Shown here: positions 57,737 through 64,000 of the stretch, in pieces | Position numbering within the stretch: position 1 is the first letter of the stretch | How the letters are laid out: each line of letters starts with the position of its first letter | NCBI GenBank assembly: GCA_008638375.1 | Contig: CM018048.1 | Coordinates: 5,240,089-5,304,088, forward strand | Origin: Nyssa sinensis | Taxonomy: Eukaryota; Streptophyta; Magnoliopsida; Cornales; Nyssaceae | Direction of reading: 5' to 3' | Length of the DNA stretch: 64,000 nucleotides | Notes under the pieces: model-generated | What the model was told of the DNA's origin: nothing | Seen by the model: the letters and a program-made list of their open reading frames with translations, nothing else | Database searches by the model: none | Program-made: the position numbers and the translations under genes

Positions 57737-60590
57737 ACACACACACACACACACACATGATGCTTTTATAATGAATATTGTGGTTTCCAGTATTTAGTTA
57801 CATACACCTTTTATGTGCTTTTTTTTTTCTTTTCTAGTGGAGACAATTATGTCCTTGTATTGAGGTTTTTCTCTCATCCTATTCAATTGGGATTTGATTT
57901 CTGATTTTTTTTTCCTCTCTGTGCTGTAGGGATCAGCAAAAAATTTGCCTGTGTCCTGCACCTCAAAAATGAGGCCTGGTTTGGTAAGAGTGTTCGTTTT
58001 TATAGTATCTTCATGCTTCATTGATCCTTTTCGATCATACTAACACATCTAAACAACAATGCAGTGTTTTTTCCCCCAAAACATGGCACAACAAATTCGA
58101 ACTCCACTTTTTATAGTAAATGCAGCCTATGATTCATGGCAGGTTAGCTCATTCCTGGTTGTCATTCAATCCTGAGTATTTTTGGATTTCTTTTTTTTAG
58201 TACAACGAAGGGGGAGGGGCGAATTGTATTTAGGTGTGTGTCTTGAACCTGGGTTGCGTCTGTGAAAAGAGAGGACTTTACCATCTCGAATGAGACCTTG
58301 GTCCCAAAGTATTTTGGATTTCTGAGCAGCAAGCAAAAGATAATGTGAATTTTCTAGAAACATCTTGGATATATCCTTCTGGTTTTCCAATAAAAAATTA
58401 GAGTCTAAATGTTTTTAGATCGCAAATGTTGAATAAGAAGACAGTTTAATATCTTTAAAGCCCCGTTAACTTACTAGGTTGTCCCTACAAGATTGACAAA
58501 CTGTATTATTGATAATGTTGTTCAAATTGAAGTTTTGTTTCTTAATGTTAATTTTTTCTCCAAGTTTTTCATTTGTTATTGCTTTTCGTTTTCTCTAATT
58601 CTTTGCTTCGTTACATTTATCTAGATAAAGAACATTTTGGCACCGGGTGTTGCGGATCGCCATGGTACCTGGCGTGACTGCAAGGCCGACATAAAGAATT
58701 GCTCCCCTGACCAACTCAAAACTATGGAAGGTCACTACTATAAGCTCTTTGATACACTTTGCTCTGCCAATTCTTCTCTAACCTTGAATTTCAAGCTGTT
58801 CTCTGTTTCTTAGTACTTTCTTTGATTCAAGTTTTTAGGGTCTCAACTCTCATTATATATTGCCTAAACTTCCATAATGAAACACCCCCAAACGAGAGGT
58901 CTTACATGAGAGGTCATGGTTTCGAATCTCCTCAGAGTGGGAGTTTGTGTTATTATGTTGATTTCCGAGCCATGGGCTGGGCTTGTTGGTGGTATAGTTC
59001 CCCAGTAAACAGTAGTGGATTGGATCTTTTTGTAAATTATACTTGTAAATAGATACTTTTTTCGTTGATGTTAGATCACCAATTCACCTAAAAGTCTAAA
59101 AGTTTAGACTATTGGAGAGGATGCAATTTTATTATTATATTTTTTAATACGCTCCTTCACGTGTGGCCTACATGTGTATCAATTTATATTATAAGGGAGA
59201 CGGTGAGGTTTGAATTTAGGACTTTTGCTTACTCTGATATCCCAACTCATCTAAAAACTTTAAGTTGTTAGAGATGGTTCAACTTTGTTATTATATTCTC
59301 TAACAATTGACCCAAAAAAAAAGAGGAGGAAGAGAAACCCCCTCTCCCCTCCAATCCCAATGGCAAAAAAGAGAGGAAGCCAAGAACGAGGCCAGCTTTT
59401 TTATGCTGAAGACATAATTGGGAACGGTGATATTATAATGTGTGATCTAATTGCGAGATAAGATTCATGTAATCGATCTCAAATAGTTGGGATAAAGCTT
59501 TGTTAAATTGAATGGAGTTAACATAATTGGGAACAGGATTCGGCTAGCCATCTCTGCCATTTTCTCTTAAACCCTCTACCATTCATGTGAAATTGTCATA
59601 TAGTTATATAAACTGATTTACAGCCTTCAACAGAAAATCTCATAAAATTTCACTTTTTGATATTATTTTGGCAGTTTATTTCTCAGATTACAGGATGCAG
59701 TTCTTAAGGGCATTGGCAGGACTGGGCCCTTCTTCATCTAGAGGATTGTTTATCAACTCTTGCTATGCCCATTGCCAAACTGGAACACAGGAGACATGGT
59801 TGAGGGATGACTCTCCTGTATTGGGTGGAACTGTAAGAGGCTCCTTTGTCATAATATTACATAGCTATGCTTCTACTTTTATCTCCGTTTGGTAACACTT
59901 GTTTTAAGTTTTTTTTCTTTTTTTGCTTATTTAAGTAAAAAAATAAAATTTTAAAAAGTAGTGTTTGGTTTGCACTAAAAAAATTACTTTAAAAAATTTT
60001 TAAAGAAAAAAACTAGAAAAAAAAGTACTTTCAAGTAAAAGCAAAAAATATTACTTTTTATAAGTAGAAAGATTTACTTTTATGTTTTATTTGTTTTAAT
60101 AATTCTACCACAACCTTTGCCATTACTGCAGCCTCCACCACCACCATAAATATATATATATATATATATATAAAAATTGTATATGTTACTTATAAAAAAT
60201 ATAATCTACTCGATTATATATATAATCTATAACATTAAACACTTGTTTAATTCCTTAATTAAAAAAAAATACTTGTTATACATTTTTTATGCTTAATTTA
60301 CCACTACAATGCAACTTTCTTAATATTGTGATAAAAAATTATTTTTGAAAAATAGTTACAGAACTTGTTTTTACTCTTTTTAAAGCAAAAATTGTGTCTG
60401 TTTGGTAACGTTTTTTTAAGTACTTTTTAATAAGCAAAAAAGTAATTTTTACAATTTTTTCTTTTTTGCTGTTTGCCTTTTGTTGAAAAAAAGTAAAAGA
60501 ATGTTTGATAACAGTAAAAGCATGTTCGATAACTATTTTTCAAAAATAATTTTTACCACAATATTTTTTATAAGTGCCATAGATACAGTT

Positions 60591-60635
<45 letters not shown>

Positions 60636-61148
60636 ATATATATGTGTGTGTGTATGTACAGTGTCCGTGTTTTTATATAAAGGCAGTGGCAAAAATGGTG
60701 GTGGGGGGCAAAGGTGTGGTAGAATGATTAAAACAAATAAAGCATAAAATTAAATTTTTAACTTATAAAAAGCAAAAAAAAAAAATTGTTTTTACTTAAA
60801 AGTATTTTCTTTCTAATTTTTTGATTTTTTAGAGTACTTTTTATTTTTTTTTTAGTGTAAACCAAACATTACTTTTTAACTCTTTGTTTTTTAGCTTACA
60901 TAAGCAAAACAAATTACTTAAAAAAAAGCCTTACCAAAGGCTTAAAAAAAGATACACCAAACAGATAAATTTGTATTTTCTGTTCTTCTGTTTGTGGAAA
61001 TCTAATCTTTTTCTCTCCTAATGAAAAAATGTTTCTGCAGACAATTGCAAAGGCAGTTGGAGACTGGTATTATGACCGGAGTCCTTTCCAGAAGATAGAT
61101 TGCCCTTACCCATGCGACAAAAGTTGCCACAATCGTGTTTTTGAATAG
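55500..61148 (+). CDS. PAE: Pectin acetylesterase (CE13), 12 coding exons, start exon out of frame by one base
   Basis: Removes acetyl groups from cell-wall pectin; secreted. Inferred exons: 55500-55621, 55728-55810, 56601-56730, 56854-56933, 57088-57174, 57418-57542, 57638-57698, 57930-57983, 58065-58142, 58625-58730, 59687-59832, 61041-61148. All introns are GT-AG and the phases fit. The N-terminus ([12 protein letters not shown]) is a signal-peptide-like helix. Family motifs: [55 protein letters not shown], and the nucleophile elbow SGCSAGG (Ser about 174), NAAYDSWQ (Asp about 270), NSCYAHCQ (His about 337), then QKIDCPYPC near the end. From ATG 55500 the spliced length is one base more than 393 codons. 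The extra base is in the ACAGG at 55503-55507, so either a frameshift allele, a sequencing error or another start applies. Confidence 0.88.
55919..56070 (-). mobile_element. Truncated L1 LINE 3' end in intron 2
   Basis: The minus strand has the common plant L1 tail (CTTGGGTGGCTTTAATACAA, then ATTACTTATCC) ending in an A-rich tail, seen as T-rich 55919-55937. Flanked by GAATCTTAAACTACTAT (55900-55916 and 56071-56087). Confidence 0.8.
56095..56302 (+). mobile_element. tRNA-derived SINE in intron 2
   Basis: The head has a B-box-like GGTTTTGGGTTCAACTCCC. The body is GC-richer (GGCCAGCCGTCACTC, TGGCCTCTACTTGGCCGAGG), with an A10 tail after GCGAT. Direct repeats AAACTACTATGCAATCC (56078-56094) and AAACTACTATTCAATCC (56303-56319) flank it. 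Confidence 0.88.
57222..57360 (+). mobile_element. Au-like SINE, intron 5
   Basis: GGTCATGAGTTCGAGTCACT (B-box region) is followed by GAAACAATTTCT, CAAGGCTGCATACATCTA, then GCGGGAGTCTTAGGCACTGG and a T10-plus tail. This order and the T tail match the widespread plant Au SINE. The head is truncated by a CT microsatellite. Confidence 0.85.
58192..58307 (-). mobile_element. tRNA-derived SINE in intron 9, antisense
   Basis: On the minus strand: A-box-like GGTCTCATTCGAGATGGTAA, B-box-like CCCAGGTTCAAGACAC, body ending in an A8 tail. Target duplication AGTATTTTTGGATTTCT (58175-58191) and AGTATTTTGGATTTCT (58308-58323). Confidence 0.85.
58880..59050 (+). mobile_element. SINE-like sequence in intron 10
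   Basis: A B-box-like GGTCATGGTTTCGAATCTCC follows a degenerate A box (acgagaggtcttacatgag). The body runs to a T-rich end. No target duplication seen. Confidence 0.5.
59060..59290. repeat. Direct-repeat element in intron 10
   Basis: A stretch beginning 'atcaccaattcacctaaaag' and ending 'ttattattatattttttaa' (59071-59147) recurs degenerately as 'atcccaactcatctaaaaac' through 'gttattatattctctaac' (59240-59305). Confidence 0.6.
59460..59508 (+). mobile_element. RTE LINE tail fragment in intron 10
   Basis: The tail phrase 'attcatgtaatcgatctcaa' with 'atagttgggataaagctttg' matches the tail of the RTE copy at 26345-26390 (opposite strand). Confidence 0.65.
59884..60958. mobile_element. Foldback/MITE-like element in intron 11
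   Basis: The left arm (about 59884-60145: GTTTGGTAAC, 'aagtaaaaaaataaaatttt', CTACCACAACCTTTGCCATT, CCACCACCACC) is inverted in the right arm (about 60680-60958: GGTGGTGGGGGGCAAAGGTG, GGTAGAATGATTAAAAC, 'gccttaccaaa'). A further TTTGGTAACG end at about 60400 suggests nesting. (GT)n at 60604-60660. Related to 46853-47512. Confidence 0.75.
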
Positions 61149-61158
61149 ATATATCACA

Positions 61159-61193
<35 letters not shown>

Positions 61194-61627
61194 TGGGTCA
61201 GTTATATTGAGCTTCAATAAGGGGGGAAAAAGATTACTGTCAATTCTTCAAATTAAGCAAAGATTACCAATGAACTAAACCTGTGGGTTCTTCTGTTCTC
61301 TTTTTTAAACAATAATTAATGAAAGTCTCGCATGAGTTTTCCATCACTGTAAGGTCTGGGGATAATTGGATGTATAATTATTAATTTTTCAATAAAATAA
61401 GTTTATTAAATCTTATTGTAATCATATTGTTTTTTTTTTTCTTGTTTATGTGAACAATAATCAATCTCTCACTAAAATAAAATTGTTTTAATCTTGCACT
61501 ATGTTTGGCACTGCAAAATTTTGATTAAATGGATGAGTATATTTTCTAAGATGTTTATTGCAAATACAAATGTTAACATTGTTTATTATTAACTTATAAA
61601 AAGATTATGCGGGATACTTTTAATAGG
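61149..61627 (+). other. 3' UTR and downstream DNA of the pectin acetylesterase gene
   Basis: After the TAG stop there is (TA)n at 61161-61188 and possible polyadenylation signals (TTCAATAAAATAAG at 61387-61400). No gene follows. Confidence 0.5.
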
Positions 61628-62300
61628 GAAGTGTCTTTTGGACTTGAGAAGGGAGTAAACAAGTTTTAAATTGTATTTAATTAGGTTCGGTTTGTTGATT
61701 ATTTTAGTCAATTTTGAACAAGTTTTTAATCGAATTGAGTTTGAGTAGATTAATTTTTTATATAATATTAGATTATTTTTAACTTAACAAATCGAGCTCA
61801 AGCTGAGTTCAATAAGTGTCTTTTGGACTTAAGAAGGGAGTAAACAAGTTTTAAATTGTGTTCAAGTTCGATTTGTTAATTTTTTTAGTCGATTTTGGAC
61901 AAGTTTTTAATCGAATTAAATTTGAGTAGATTAATTTTTTATATAATATTAGATTATTTTTAACTTAAAGTGTCTTTGGACTAAGAGGATAGTAAACAGT
62001 TTAAATTGTATTTAATTCAGTGTAATTTTTTAGTCGATTGAAAAATTTTAATCGAATGAGTTGAGAGATTAGTTTTTTACATAATATAGATGTTTTTAAC
62101 TAACAATGAGTTTAAGTAAGTCATAAGGTCTTTGGACTTAAGAAGGAATAAACAATTTTTTAGTCAAGTGGTTTGTTAATTTTTAGTCGATTTTGAACAA
62201 GTTTTTAATTGAATTGAGTTTGAGTAGATTAATTTTTTATATAATATTATATTATTTTTAACTTAATAAATCGAGTTCAAACTGAGTTCAATATATTTAC
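61628..62300. repeat. Four degenerate tandem units of about 150-185 bp
   Basis: Units start near 61630, 61817, 61969 and 62129. Each begins 'tcttttggacttaagaaggg' and runs through 'gttttaaattg', 'caagtttttaatcgaattga' and 'ttttttatataatattagat'. Unit 3 has many single-base deletions. Confidence 0.85.
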
Positions 62301-64000
62301 GAATCTTAAAATATGTTTAAGTTTAGTTTGTTAATTTTACGAGTTAATTTTAAAGAAAGTCTTTAACCGAGTCGATCACGAGCCAAAGATTAATCCTTTT
62401 GTCAAATAAATAAATATATTAAATTCATGATTCTCTCAATCAAAGATAACTATAATGATGTTTCATTAGTACTTCGTAGGGAGACAATTTTAAGAGGTAA
62501 ATTATGTTTTTAATATTTGATGATAAATTTAAAAATTTAAAAATATTAAAAAAAATAAAAATATTTTTAATAAATAATTAAATTTATTGATAGAGTTTAT
62601 ATCAATAAATTTAGATAAGAAGTTTTACCAAAGAGAGAGATCTCAAAAAAACTTTAAGCTATAAAAAAATACTCCAAAAAATTAATAAAAGTCTCATTTA
62701 GGAGATTGATTTGAAATTAAAATAAGGATTTAATGTGGAAATTTTTAATTAAATGAGAGTAAAAATATGAATTAAAAAGGTATAGTTGATTTTTTTTTTT
62801 TTTGAAAAACATAAGAAAATTTGTTAAATCAAGTTACTATACCAAGTATATATATTGATAAGACAATTTTTTAATTGTACAAAAAATTATATTTAATTTG
62901 TTTCTAAAAACAAATGCTTAATTCCATTATTAAATTATTTTTTAATAATTCATAATTACCGCGTAAATGTTAACAGGTAAACATTTTAAAATATTACAAC
63001 TAATAAACACCAGTTATATGGGAAAATCATTATTTGGCTGGCAATGGTTGCATGATTTTTCTGATTTATCAATTAACATCAATTGCATGACTTTTGTTTG
63101 AGCAAGCTATTGCATGACTTTTTATTATAAGAATCATTTTTTTCCAAGAATTATAGCAATTTACTCAGATATGTTTTTCTACTCTCTTTGGAAATTTGAG
63201 ATATTGTTGGAAACTAAACCTCAAGGAGAGGTGATAGTGAGTTTACCTCAATTGTTCAGTTTCAAATCTCTAATCTCACTTATATGTAATGGTTTTTGTT
63301 TTTTGGTTTTTCTTGAATCTTCCTTTGGTGAACAAAATGCACCCCTGAATATTGGTATTGGTTATCACATTGTGATTGAAAATTAAACATGTGAGTGTAT
63401 TCTCGATTTGAAATCGTCACGAAAGATATAAAATATTGTTTATACTCTTGTAACAAGTAAAATTAGGTATATATGAAAAAAATATCCGTAATCATGTACA
63501 TAGAAACATTATCGAACCACGTAAATTCTCTTTCTCTTTTATCGATTTTTTTTTCTCTCTAACTCTTGTTGCATAAATCATCAATTTCACAACAAATATT
63601 AAATAAACAAAATTGTGCCAGAAAAAACTCGAGATAGAAATTAACTTCCTATTTAATGCAGATATTAGATGTAAGGGCAGAGCTACAAAAATATTAGGGA
63701 CTTAAAATTTTTTTGGGAAAATTTTTAAGGGGATTTTTTTTTTCAAATTTAGGAGAAAATTTTATGGGAAATTTAATTTTTCACATTAGGGGCCTTTCGC
63801 CTGGTCTAGCCTAAATGTAACACCATCTTTGTTAAAATGTTGCGAAGAAGAAAAAAATGCTAGGCAAGTTTTGTGATTTACGTAATCTAACAATGAGCAA
63901 CAAAAGTGACCAGAAAAAGGGAACCACTTACAAGCAAGCATCAAATAAACAGGGACAGACATGATGTGGCCAACGTGCCCTTCCAAGTTTACAATGATAG
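62301..64000. other. A+T-rich intergenic DNA, no supported gene
   Basis: Open frames here have no recognisable domain. At 63680-63820 a stretch with 'gggcagagctac', 'ttttttgggaaaattttt' and 'ggggcctttcgcctggtct' looks like a worn, widely dispersed plant repeat end. Nothing else is supported. Confidence 0.4.

Noticed and set aside
63786..63986. Minus-strand 66-codon frame at the right edge
   Set aside because: No recognisable motif, overlaps a worn repeat, and the window ends here.

Overview
This is a plant nuclear window, most likely from a woody eudicot with a repeat-rich genome. The evidence is A+T-rich DNA, GT-AG introns, a plant KIB-type F-box gene, a plant pectin acetylesterase gene, tRNA-derived SINEs including an Au-like one, L1 and RTE LINEs, Ty3/gypsy chromovirus and TAT-lineage elements, a Ty1/copia element, MULE, PIF/Harbinger and hAT-type DNA transposons, and no prokaryotic gene structure. 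The species cannot be named from the sequence alone.

Layout. 1-9704 is a nest: the 3' end of a chromovirus with a 2.9 kb LTR (1-3902) sits inside the pol gene of a TAT-lineage gypsy element (3903-9704). The TAT pol is wrecked, but a three-exon antisense gene of 636 codons reads through cleanly. 10461-11747 (minus) is an intact F-box/DUF295 gene. 13613-14137 is a hAT-type MITE with an 8-bp target duplication. 14861-25700 holds PIF/Harbinger remnants split by two very long chromovirus solo LTRs (15087-18970 and 19497-24836) and an antisense LTR fragment. 26345-27015 holds an RTE LINE tail and a tRNA-like SINE head. 27546-34508 (minus) is one L1 LINE with target duplications, interrupted by a gypsy fragment (LTR, primer site, gag) and a MITE. 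34730-39121 is a decayed MULE. 39245-45232 looks like a second, non-autonomous MULE, split by a coding-free LTR retrotransposon with two 587-bp LTRs (39614-43981). 48410-53210 (minus) is a broken copia element just upstream of the last gene.

53211-61148 is a pectin acetylesterase gene (plus) with 12 recognisable coding exons. Its introns are full of insertions: an array of duplicated splice acceptors, a 220-bp TRIM-like LTR pair, two retroinsertions at the same site, several SINEs and a foldback element. All splice phases agree from exon to exon, but the start exon has one extra base that puts the only suitable ATG out of frame. 61149-64000 is intergenic with a degenerate tandem repeat.

Only two host genes are supported (F-box and pectin acetylesterase), and they show no functional link. 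The most unusual signals are structural: two families of hairpin-forming repeats inside retrotransposons with pair-preserving changes, an intact antisense gene in a dead element, an array of decoy 3' splice sites, and a minimal LTR-primer-site-LTR element.
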